The position numbers and the translations under genes were made by a program. This document shows, piece after piece, positions 1 to 7,940 of a stretch of DNA of 64,000 nt. Within the stretch, counting starts at the first letter, position 1, and each line of letters opens with the position of its first letter. Origin of the DNA: Streptomyces sp. BK208 (GTDB lineage: Bacteria > Actinomycetota > Actinomycetes > Streptomycetales > Streptomycetaceae); assembly GCF_004364245.1 (NCBI RefSeq), contig NZ_SOAV01000011.1, positions 62,001 to 126,000 on the forward strand, written 5' to 3'. The notes under the pieces were generated by a model. It did not search any database. It was given only the letters and a program-made list of their open reading frames with translations, and was not told the DNA's origin.

Positions 1-2
1 TC

Positions 3-554
3 ATCTCGTCCACGTACGAGGCGTTCTTCACCGAGTCGCTGGTCGCCACCAAACTCGCGTCCCTCCGCCGCGACGAGGAGCGATCCTTCACGGCACAGGG
101 CTATGCCCGCCCGTACTACATCTGCGCGGCACTGACCCACGACCGCCTGGTCCCCGCACGCGGACTCCTAGCCCTGTCCACCTGGCCCGTGGAGCGGCGG
201 ATCATCGGCCCACTCAGCCCACGCACCGACTTCCTCACTCACGCGGTGGGAACCGCCGAGCAGATCCAGCGACTCACCACCGCGGGGCATCCGGCCCCCG
301 ACGCGGCCTGGCGGCTGCTGCGCCGTTTCGCCCTCACGATCCCGGGCGCCTACGACGCCGCGGCCCCGGAACCCGACCCCGCCCGCGTGATCGCGGCCGC
401 CCAAGCCGAAGCGGCCGTCCACCAGCAGGAGGACGACCAGCACCGGCAAGCGGCCGCGCAGCGCGCCCGTACCCAACTCTCCGACGTACAGCAGCTGTTC
501 GGTGCGGCACCGATGCGTGACGCCCTGCGCGACGCGAGTGGGACCCTGTCCTGA
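3..554 (+). CDS. Uncharacterised protein, 3' part (first gene of helicase/methylase array)
   Basis: This is the C-terminal 183 residues of a gene that begins before the window; the reading frame is open from base 3. The visible part has an aromatic segment (YARPYYICAALTH) followed by a charged helical tail rich in Ala, Gln and Glu. I do not recognise the family. It lies 90 nt upstream of the Cas4-like gene on the same strand and is probably the preceding member of the same operon, so a role in the same defence locus is an inference from position only. A GTG at 189 could be mistaken for the start, but coding sequence clearly continues upstream of it. Confidence 0.6.
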   Translation: MSSTYEAFFTESLVATKLASLRRDEERSFTAQGYARPYYICAALTHDRLVPARGLLALSTWPVERRIIGPLSPRTDFLTHAVGTAEQIQRLTTAGHPAPDAAWRLLRRFALTIPGAYDAAAPEPDPARVIAAAQAEAAVHQQEDDQHRQAAAQRARTQLSDVQQLFGAAPMRDALRDASGTLS

Positions 555-605
555 CGACCCCTTCACGACGGCGATGACGTCAGACGCCTCGCACGCCGGT
601 GAGCT

Positions 606-641
606 CCCGAAGACGTACCCGAAGACGTTCCCGAAGTAGAG
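606..641 (+). repeat. Three tandem 12-bp repeats before the Cas4-like gene
   Basis: The units are CCCGAAGACGTA, CCCGAAGACGTT and CCCGAAGTAGAG, ending 3 nt before the ATG at 645. No good Shine-Dalgarno sequence is present, so the repeat occupies the place where the ribosome binding site should be. It may be a replication-slippage product or a translational control element. Confidence 0.55.
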
Positions 642-644
642 ACG

Positions 645-1763
645 ATGCCCTCGCAGCAGTCCGAACCTCCCGACAACCGACTCGCGCGGCTGCGCGGACC
701 GCAGCCCCCTCAGCCGTACACCGCCCGTAAGATCACCGCCCTGACCGCCAATCCCGCCTGCGCCCGCCGCGCCGTCCTCGACGCCGCCGGTGTGGACAAG
801 GCGCTGCTCGCCCAGCAGGTCGGATACGAGCCGCGCTTCGGCCAGTCACCCTTCGCCCTCGCCCGCGAACAGGCGTTCCACAGCCTCGTGAAGTGGGGCA
901 GCTACGCCGAGCTCATCCGGCTACTGCGCGAGCAGCTCTCCGTCCCCGTGGCGGAGGCCCATGTCACCGACCTCAACGAGGTAGGGGGCAACACGGCCCT
1001 GCACCTGCGCGAGCGGGAGACCCTCCGCCTCATCGCGCACGTGGCCTCCGGCCAGGACGTACGCCTCATCCTCGACCGCCCCGTGCTCACCCTCGAAGTC
1101 GCCGGCCAGACGGCGTACTTGGAGCCGGACGCGCTCACCCACCGCATCGGGGGGAAGTTCCACGTCGTCCTCATCCGCTCGTTCGCGGCGATCGACGGCC
1201 AGGCCAATCCGACCGCCGTCGCCGAGGCGGCCAAGCAGGCCGCGGTGTACGTCCTCGCGCTGCACCGCGCCTTCGAGACGGCCGGCCTGCCCACCGAGCA
1301 GATCTCCCACGAGTTCCTGCTCGTCTGCCCCAAGGACTTCTCCAACCGCCCCTACGGCCGCCTGATCGACCTCCGGCAGGAACTCGACGCCCTCCAGTTC
1401 CAGCTCTCGCGGCTGCGGCGGGCCGAGGACCTCGCGGCCCAGCTCCCCGAGACGGCGACCCTGGACACGACCCGAAGCGCGGACGAACTCTCCTCTTCCA
1501 TGGAGGCGTTGGACGCGTCGTACACACCCTCCTGCCTGTCCTTCTGCGAGATGGCGCGTTACTGCCGCGACGAGGCCGCCGGATGCGCCTCGCCGGCCCG
1601 CCTGGGCAGCGGCGTGCGCAACGACCTGCCGGGCATCGATTCCACCCGCAGCGCACTCGACTACCTGGACGGCGTCGCCGCCCCCGGAGAGGCCGAGGCG
1701 GAAGCCGCCGACCTGCTGCGCGCCGCCGCCCGGCTGCGCCGAATCCGCCGGGGGGCCGCATGA
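645..1763 (+). CDS. Cas4/RecB-type PD-(D/E)XK family protein with Fe-S cysteines
   Basis: The protein has 372 residues. It shows a Cys at about 39 and a C-terminal cysteine set at 297, 301, 307 and 314. This spacing (one N-terminal Cys, then a C-terminal cluster) is that of Fe-S-cluster nucleases of the Cas4/Dna2/AddB type. Between them lies the nuclease-like core, with Asp162 in a YLEPDAL motif and a beta strand VVLIRSF at 174-180. In active members that strand reads as ExK; here the two positions are Leu176 and Arg178, so catalysis may be lost. The stop overlaps the next gene by 4 nt (ATGA), which suggests translational coupling. The likely role is DNA-end processing or DNA binding within the helicase complex encoded downstream. 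The family call rests on hand-read motifs. Confidence 0.6.
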   Translation: MPSQQSEPPDNRLARLRGPQPPQPYTARKITALTANPACARRAVLDAAGVDKALLAQQVGYEPRFGQSPFALAREQAFHSLVKWGSYAELIRLLREQLSVPVAEAHVTDLNEVGGNTALHLRERETLRLIAHVASGQDVRLILDRPVLTLEVAGQTAYLEPDALTHRIGGKFHVVLIRSFAAIDGQANPTAVAEAAKQAAVYVLALHRAFETAGLPTEQISHEFLLVCPKDFSNRPYGRLIDLRQELDALQFQLSRLRRAEDLAAQLPETATLDTTRSADELSSSMEALDASYTPSCLSFCEMARYCRDEAAGCASPARLGSGVRNDLPGIDSTRSALDYLDGVAAPGEAEAEAADLLRAAARLRRIRRGAA

Positions 1764-3277
1764 GCGCCCTGTCCACCGTCGCGACGCTCACGGCGTCCCG
1801 CACCGGCCGTGCCGAACCACTGACGACCGTCCGCCACCAGCACCTGGACGAGAAGCCGTTCGTCCTGGTGCCGCTTACCCTCGCCGGCGAAGCGTGCGCG
1901 CCCCTGGCCGCGCTCGCGGGTACGGACCCCGAACACCCGACCCTCCTCACCGTCCACCAGCCGCGCAACCGCGCCGAACGCTTCCGGTTCGCCGAGCGCC
2001 TGGCTGCCCTCCTCCTCGCGTACATCGACGGGTGCCGGACGGAGACGGAGCCCTACACCGTCGGCCGCGGCAAGGAGAAAGAGGAACGCCTGCGCTTCCA
2101 GCGGGCCCCGCAGCTCCTCGTCCCGAACGGTGAGGGCATCGCTTACATGCGCCTGCTCGGCCGGCTCACCAGACTGCGCGCCACCGAGGGGCCGTACGCG
2201 GTCGACCCGTCCGTGCCCGCTCTCGGCAAGTGGCTGACCTGGTTCACGGACCTGGCCGAGTTCCCGGACTCCGGTGTGCTCCTCGCGATGACCCGGCTGC
2301 TCGCCGCCAACTGGGCCACGGGCCAGAGTTCTTCCGAGGACTCCCATCTCGCGTCCCTGCTTGCCTGGATCGATCCACCGGAGGGCAGCGACGGCGCGCG
2401 AGCGGCACGGGAGGCGGAGGACCCCGCCGTGTGGCCGCCGGCCGGTCCGTCCACGGACCCGGTCTTCGACCGGACCCTGCACGAGTTGATGACGCGCTAC
2501 GACGAGGCGTCCGACGACCGCGGACGCGAGGCGGTCGGCCGCCAGATCGACCGTGAGCTGCGCGGCCAGATGCTGCCCACCTGGCGGCTGATGTGGCGCG
2601 GCGTGGAACTGCTCTGCGAGCTGCCGGGGGGCGCCCACGTCCCCGGCCGCTGGGCCCTCGACCGGCGCTGGTTCTCCGAGTACGCGGAGTACCTGGACGC
2701 TGACGGCCGCCCGCAGGCCCGCCGCGACCAGGCCGTCCGAGCCGCCCGCCGCCTGGCCCGGCTGGAGGACGCGGTCACCCGCTACGAGGCGCAGCGCGCG
2801 TACGACGACCCGCTGGTGATGGCGGAGTACGAGCTGACCGGCGAGGCGTTCACGGGCACGGTCACGGCCAGGGACGAGGACCGCTTCGTCCCCGGCGACC
2901 GTCCCGGCTCTCAGGTCTGGCGTCCGACGATCACCCTGCGCGCCGGCACCGACGCGCGCGTCGATCTCGCGGTCGGCACGGAGGTGAAGTCCCCGGCCCG
3001 GCCCGGCCAGGAGGCCCGCATCCTCGAAGTCAGGCGGGAGGACGACGGCGGCCACACCGTGGTGCTCCAGCTCAAGGGCGGTTTCGCGAGGAAGCGCACA
3101 CCGCCGGCACCGCCCGGCACCCTCGCGGAGACCGGCGAGGAGCTGACGTACACCACGCTCAACCCCACGGCCATGCCGTCCGCCCTGCCCGACGAGGAGA
3201 ACACCCCCTGGACCCACGGCGGTCCGCCCCAGCCGTACGAGCCCACCGACGAGGACGCAGAGGAGACCTGGGAGTGA
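1760..3277 (+). CDS. Unknown protein linking the Cas4-like and SF1 helicase genes
   Basis: The protein has 505 residues. The ATG at 1760 overlaps the upstream stop, and its own stop overlaps the next GTG, so it sits translationally coupled between a Cas4-like and an SF1 helicase gene. Residues 1-340 look mainly helical and rich in Arg, Glu and Trp. Residues about 345-450 alternate short strands (TVTARDEDRF, WRPTITLRAG, HTVVLQLKG), which suggests a beta-barrel, and the C-terminal 60 residues are acidic and proline-rich. Dna2 and related enzymes have a beta-barrel/stalk between an Fe-S nuclease and an SF1B helicase, so this may be that part as a separate chain. The comparison is inference; no known family was recognised. 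Confidence 0.6.
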   Translation: MSALSTVATLTASRTGRAEPLTTVRHQHLDEKPFVLVPLTLAGEACAPLAALAGTDPEHPTLLTVHQPRNRAERFRFAERLAALLLAYIDGCRTETEPYTVGRGKEKEERLRFQRAPQLLVPNGEGIAYMRLLGRLTRLRATEGPYAVDPSVPALGKWLTWFTDLAEFPDSGVLLAMTRLLAANWATGQSSSEDSHLASLLAWIDPPEGSDGARAAREAEDPAVWPPAGPSTDPVFDRTLHELMTRYDEASDDRGREAVGRQIDRELRGQMLPTWRLMWRGVELLCELPGGAHVPGRWALDRRWFSEYAEYLDADGRPQARRDQAVRAARRLARLEDAVTRYEAQRAYDDPLVMAEYELTGEAFTGTVTARDEDRFVPGDRPGSQVWRPTITLRAGTDARVDLAVGTEVKSPARPGQEARILEVRREDDGGHTVVLQLKGGFARKRTPPAPPGTLAETGEELTYTTLNPTAMPSALPDEENTPWTHGGPPQPYEPTDEDAEETWE

Positions 3278-4638
3278 CCGCCCTCCTTCCCGACACCGGG
3301 GAGCCCGAAGCCCTCACCCCCGGCGAACGCGCGGACCGGGCGGTCGCGGGGATCCTGACCAGCCTCGACACCGCGCCCGGCCGGGGCGTCGTCGTGGACT
3401 CGCCTCCCGGGGCCGGCAAGTCCACGCTGGCGGTGCAGGCCACCGGACACCTGACGTCCGCGGGCCACCAGATCATGATCGTCGCGCAGACCAACGAACA
3501 GGTCGACGACCTGGTGGACCGCATCGCGCGGGAGCACCCCGGTCTGGCACTCGGCCGCCTCCACGCCGGCGGCCACGTCCTCCCGCCCCGCGTCACCCGG
3601 CACCCCAACGTGACTGGGAGCAGCCAGGTGACGGACCTGCGCGACCTGCCCGTCGTGGTGTCCACCGCGAAGAAGTGGTCGTTCGTCACCCCGGACAAGT
3701 GCGCGCCGTGGCGGTGGGCCATCGTCGACGAGGCGTACCAGATGCGCTCGGACGGGCTGCTCGCGACGGCCCCGCTGTTCGCCCAGGACGACTCCCAGGT
3801 CCTCTTCGTCGGCGACCCCGGCCAGCTCGACCCCTTCGCCACCGTGGAGACCGACCGCTGGCACGGCCTGACCTGGGACCCCCTGCGCAACGCGGTCGAC
3901 GTCACTCTCGCCCACAACCCCGACCTGCTCCGCCACCAGCTGCCCGTCTCCTGGCGCCTCCCGGAGACGGCGGCGCCCCTGGTCGAGCGAGCCTTCTACC
4001 CCTTCTACCGGTTCACCCCCGGCACGACGGCGCCGGAGCGCGTCCTGTCGTACGGCAGCCTTTCCCACGGCTCGGGTCCGCTGGACGAGGTCCTCGCCCG
4101 GGCCGCCGACTCCGGCTGGGGCCACCTGGAACTTCCCGCCCGCCACACCCTCGACCAGGACCCGGAGGTGGCGGACGCCCTCGCGGCGACGGCGGCCCGG
4201 CTGCTGGAGCGCGGCGCACTGGTCAACGGGGAGCGGCTGACCGAGGCGCGCATCGCGATCGGCACGGCACGCACCGTGCAGGCGGACGCGGTCCGCTCCC
4301 GCCTCGCCTCCCGCAGCCTGACCGACATCACCGTGGACACCGCCAACCGCCTCCAGGGCCGCGAGTTCGACGTCACCCTGGTCTGGCACCCGCTGTCCGG
4401 CCGCCAGGACGCCTCCGCCTTCCACCTGGAGACGGGCCGCCTGTGCGTTCTGCTGTCCCGACACCGTTTCGCGTGCATCGTGGTGGCCCGCGCCGGCATC
4501 CGGGATCTGTTGGACCGGCATCCGCGGAGCAGCCCTGTGTACCTGGATGTGCCGCCCAAGTTTCCGGATGGGTGGCGGGCACATCAGGTGGTTATGGGGC
4601 ATTTGGAGCGGGGGGAGCACCGGGTGCGGGCGGTGTGA
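3274..4638 (+). CDS. SF1 (Upf1/Dna2-like) DNA helicase
   Basis: This 454-residue ATPase starts at a GTG that overlaps the previous stop (GTGA). The helicase motifs occur in order: Walker A PPGAGKST near residue 45, Walker B IVDEAYQM, motif III FVGDPGQLDPF, motif IV SWRLPET, motif V DTANRLQGREFDV and motif VI VLLSRHR. The order and the DEA(Y) and QGRE signatures are those of SF1B/AAA_11-AAA_12 helicases such as Upf1 and Dna2. It has no nuclease or barrel domain of its own; those would come from the two coupled upstream genes. It probably translocates on DNA or RNA for the complex. A 78-nt gap separates it from the restriction gene. Confidence 0.8.
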   Translation: MTALLPDTGEPEALTPGERADRAVAGILTSLDTAPGRGVVVDSPPGAGKSTLAVQATGHLTSAGHQIMIVAQTNEQVDDLVDRIAREHPGLALGRLHAGGHVLPPRVTRHPNVTGSSQVTDLRDLPVVVSTAKKWSFVTPDKCAPWRWAIVDEAYQMRSDGLLATAPLFAQDDSQVLFVGDPGQLDPFATVETDRWHGLTWDPLRNAVDVTLAHNPDLLRHQLPVSWRLPETAAPLVERAFYPFYRFTPGTTAPERVLSYGSLSHGSGPLDEVLARAADSGWGHLELPARHTLDQDPEVADALAATAARLLERGALVNGERLTEARIAIGTARTVQADAVRSRLASRSLTDITVDTANRLQGREFDVTLVWHPLSGRQDASAFHLETGRLCVLLSRHRFACIVVARAGIRDLLDRHPRSSPVYLDVPPKFPDGWRAHQVVMGHLERGEHRVRAV

Positions 4639-4716
4639 ACATGGCACGAATGGGGTCATTGTCGGTGGCAGGCTGTACGGTCCACGAAGGCGTGGCGTGA
4701 GGGAGATATCCAGAAC

Positions 4717-7700
4717 ATGGCAGCAGTGATCGAGAACCCGATCATCAATTCGCCGTACGCGGAACCGGCCTGGCACTGGGAGCTGGACCAGCGGGGCCAG
4801 CCGACCGGCGAGCGGGTTGCCGGGCGCCGCCCGAGCGAGACGTGGATGCCCGTACCGCGCGCCAGGAAGGGACGCAAGACCGGCGTCGGCGTCCAGCACG
4901 AGCTGTTTCTCGACGGCATCCTGGAGGAGCGCAAGGGCCAGGACGTCATCGGCAACATCCGAGCCGAGGTCTCCCGGTGGCGCCAGGCGGGGTATCCGAA
5001 CATCACGCCCACGACTCGTCGTCTTCTGGAGTACTGGACGGACGGCACCCGGGAGCGAAAGCTGTTCTTCGCCCAGGTGGAAGCCGTGGAGACCGCCATC
5101 TACCTGACCGAGGTGGGCACGAAACTCGGCAAGACGTGGATCGGCGCCCACCTGGACGAGGCAAACCAGGAGCACAACGCCGGCCTGCCCAGAGTCGCTC
5201 TGAAGATGGCGACAGGCGCGGGCAAGACCGTGGTGATGGCGATGCTGATCGCCTGGAACACCCTCAACAAGGTCGCCGGCCCGCAGGACCGCCGGTTCGC
5301 CAAGCGCTTCCTCCTGGTGGCGCCCGGTGTGACCATCCGGGACCGGCTGCGCGTGCTGATGCCGTCCGACCCGAACAACTACTACAAGGAGCGGGACATC
5401 GTCCCGGCGGACCTGTGGGGTGCGCTCGGTCAGGCTCAGGTGGCGATCACCAATTACCACACGTTCATGCTCCGGACGACGCGGGAGGGTCAGGGACTCG
5501 CGTCCAAGACCAAGAAGCTGCTCCTGGCCAGGTCCAAGGACGACCCCTTCATCGAGACGCCCGCCATGATGGTCAACCGGGTCCTGCGCGATCTGGGCGG
5601 GAGCAAGGGGGAGATCATCGTCTTCAACGACGAGGCTCACCACTGCTACCAGACCCGCGGGGCCGCCCTGGAGGGGGCGGTCACCGTGGACGAGCTGAAG
5701 GGGGAGGAGAAGAAGCAGGCCGAGGAGGAGAACAAGCACGCTCGTCAGTGGTTCGACGGTCTGAACCACATCATGCGCAAGACCGGCATCAAGACCGTCT
5801 ACGATCTCTCCGCGACCCCCTTCTACCTGAACGGCTCGGGCTACCCGGAGGGCACCCTCTTCCCATGGGTGGTCAGCGACTTCGGACTCCTGGACGCCAT
5901 CGAGTCGGGCCTCGTCAAGATCCCGCGTGTACCGGTGGACGACGACGCGGAACACAAGGACGTCTCGTACCTGAACCTGTGGGAGCACATCAGGGACAAG
6001 ATGCCGACGCGCGCCCAGAAGCCGGAGACGCTCGCGGACAAGACGCTCCCCCCTGTACTGGAAGGTGCCGCCCACAGCCTGTACCGGAACTACGCGCAGG
6101 CGTTCGCGCGGTGGGAGGAGGAGACCCGGGGCACCGGATCCACGCCCCCGGTATTCATCATCGTCTGCAACAACACGACGGTTTCGAAGTGGGTGTACGA
6201 CCAGATCGCCGGACATGAGCTCCCGGACGCGGACGGTCTCGGCAAGCCGGGCATGCTAAAACACTTCTCCAACTACGACGCCCAGGGCCGCCGTTATGCC
6301 GTCCCGCGCACCATCCTGGTCGACTCGGCGCAGCTGGAGTCCGACAACCCCCAGCTCGACGCCCAGTTCAAGGCAGCGGCGGCCGAGGAGCTGGAGGCGT
6401 TCAAGGAGGAGTACCGCACCCGGTTCCCGGACCGCGACGTGGAGGCGCTGAAGGACGCCGACCTGCTGCGCGAGGTCCTGAACACCGTCGGTAAGAAGCG
6501 CAAGCTCGGGCAGGACGTGCGGTGCGTGGTGTCCGTGTCCATGCTGACGGAGGGCTGGGACGCCAACACGGTCACGCACATCCTCGGGGTCCGAGCCTTC
6601 GGCAGTCACCTGCTGTGCGAGCAGGTGGTGGGCCGCGGCCTGCGCCGCATCTCGTACGCGGTCAACGAGGAGGGGCTGCTGGAACCGGAGTACGCGGACG
6701 TGTACGGCATCCCGTTCCAGTTCATCCAGACCGATCCGAACCGGGAGCTGAAGTCCAAGCCTCGACCGGAGCCGAAGCACGTCCGGGCCATGAGGGACCG
6801 GGAGGACCTGCGCATTACTTTCCCCTGCCTGGAGGGATACCGGGTGGAGGTGGAGGAGGCGCAGTTCTACGCGGACTTCACCGAGGCGGAGCCGTTCAAG
6901 GTCGACGAGGGCGTCGCCACACGGGCCGATGTGGAGGGCATCGTCGGAGAGCAGGCCCGGCACACGCTGGTCGACGGCCGCGACATCCGTGTGCAGCAGG
7001 TCTCCTTCCAACTGGCCAAACTGGCACTGGACTTGCTGGAGGATCCGAAACGGGGGCGCAAGCCGTGGATGTTCCCGAACCTGGTACGGCTCGCCAAGGA
7101 CTGGATCACACACTGCGTCGGCACGGACAACCAGCGTGCCCTGGCGATCATCTCCCAGGTCTCCGAGGAACGGCAGCGGGCCGCTGAGTTGTTCTTCGCC
7201 GCGCTGAACCGCCAGGAAGGCGACAACACGTCCAAGGTGCTGCCCATCTTCGCGCGCTATGCGCCGGAAGGCTCCACGGACAACGTGGACTTCTACACCA
7301 CCAAAGCGGTCTACGAGGCCGACGAGGACAAGTCGCCGGTGAACTACGTCGTGCTCGACGGGATAGACGGCAACACGTGGGAGCAGATCCTGGCCACTCT
7401 GCTCGACGGCAACAAGAACGTGCAGTCGTACGTCAAGAACGACCACCTGGAGTTCGCGATCCCCTACCTCTTCGCTGGACGCACGCACCGGTATCTGCCC
7501 GACTTCATCGTCCGGCTGAAGCCCAGGGACGAGGACGACGAGCAGCGCCACCTGATCGTGGAGGTCTCGGGCTCGCGCAAGTCGGCCGGCAAGCGGGCGG
7601 TGAAGGCGGAGACCGCGCGGATGTGGTGCGCGGCCGTGAACAACCACGGCGGCTTCGGCAAGTGGGGCTATGTCGAGCTGTCTCAGAACCCGACCACGTT

Positions 7701-7935
7701 CAAGTCCGGCCTGACGGCCGCGATCGAGTCGCTCTACGGCGACGGGGCGTTGACGGGTCTGTGCGAGGAAGGGCTCAAGAGCGTGGACAGGCTCAAGAGC
7801 GACGATGACGAAGCGGACTGGGGCGACGACGACTACCCCTGGGACGACGACCTGTTCAGCGCGGCGCGCGAGACCGAGAGCGAATCCCGGCAGCGGCGGC
7901 AGCACGACGGCAACGACGACGAGGAAGGGAAGTAA
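4717..7935 (+). CDS. Type III-like restriction enzyme, helicase/nuclease (Res) subunit
   Basis: The protein has 1,072 residues. It carries SF2 helicase motifs ATGAGKTV (motif I), FNDEAHH (DEAH), LSATPFY (motif III) and, near residue 605, MLTEGWDANTV with VVGRGLRR (motifs V/VI). The N-terminus (NPIINSPY...HWELD) matches what I recall of the BPTD_3080-type restriction endonuclease family. A C-terminal nuclease-like domain has YLPDFIV and then LIVEVSG, where active homologues carry ExK; the Lys position is Ser. It is followed 5 nt later by the methyltransferase gene, the expected Res/Mod pairing. It would translocate on and cut unmodified foreign DNA, though cutting may be impaired or supplied by another subunit. 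GAGGGAG upstream of the ATG serves as ribosome binding site. Confidence 0.85.
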   Translation: MAAVIENPIINSPYAEPAWHWELDQRGQPTGERVAGRRPSETWMPVPRARKGRKTGVGVQHELFLDGILEERKGQDVIGNIRAEVSRWRQAGYPNITPTTRRLLEYWTDGTRERKLFFAQVEAVETAIYLTEVGTKLGKTWIGAHLDEANQEHNAGLPRVALKMATGAGKTVVMAMLIAWNTLNKVAGPQDRRFAKRFLLVAPGVTIRDRLRVLMPSDPNNYYKERDIVPADLWGALGQAQVAITNYHTFMLRTTREGQGLASKTKKLLLARSKDDPFIETPAMMVNRVLRDLGGSKGEIIVFNDEAHHCYQTRGAALEGAVTVDELKGEEKKQAEEENKHARQWFDGLNHIMRKTGIKTVYDLSATPFYLNGSGYPEGTLFPWVVSDFGLLDAIESGLVKIPRVPVDDDAEHKDVSYLNLWEHIRDKMPTRAQKPETLADKTLPPVLEGAAHSLYRNYAQAFARWEEETRGTGSTPPVFIIVCNNTTVSKWVYDQIAGHELPDADGLGKPGMLKHFSNYDAQGRRYAVPRTILVDSAQLESDNPQLDAQFKAAAAEELEAFKEEYRTRFPDRDVEALKDADLLREVLNTVGKKRKLGQDVRCVVSVSMLTEGWDANTVTHILGVRAFGSHLLCEQVVGRGLRRISYAVNEEGLLEPEYADVYGIPFQFIQTDPNRELKSKPRPEPKHVRAMRDREDLRITFPCLEGYRVEVEEAQFYADFTEAEPFKVDEGVATRADVEGIVGEQARHTLVDGRDIRVQQVSFQLAKLALDLLEDPKRGRKPWMFPNLVRLAKDWITHCVGTDNQRALAIISQVSEERQRAAELFFAALNRQEGDNTSKVLPIFARYAPEGSTDNVDFYTTKAVYEADEDKSPVNYVVLDGIDGNTWEQILATLLDGNKNVQSYVKNDHLEFAIPYLFAGRTHRYLPDFIVRLKPRDEDDEQRHLIVEVSGSRKSAGKRAVKAETARMWCAAVNNHGGFGKWGYVELSQNPTTFKSGLTAAIESLYGDGALTGLCEEGLKSVDRLKSDDDEADWGDDDYPWDDDLFSAARETESESRQRRQHDGNDDEEGK

Positions 7936-7940
7936 GCACG

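Noticed and set aside
645..1763. Cas4-like gene as a sign of a CRISPR-Cas locus
   Set aside because: There is no cas1, cas2, effector gene or array in the window; the gene is coupled to helicase genes, so it is a defence-locus nuclease-like protein and not an adaptation factor.
2911..6216. Very long minus-strand open frame (about 1,100 codons) antisense to the helicase and restriction genes
   Set aside because: It is a shadow frame caused by high GC: it overlaps genes with clear helicase motifs and its own translation is Arg/Gly/Val/His-rich with no motifs. Similar shadows at 18940-21447, 43258-46431 and 51149-54907 were dropped for the same reason.
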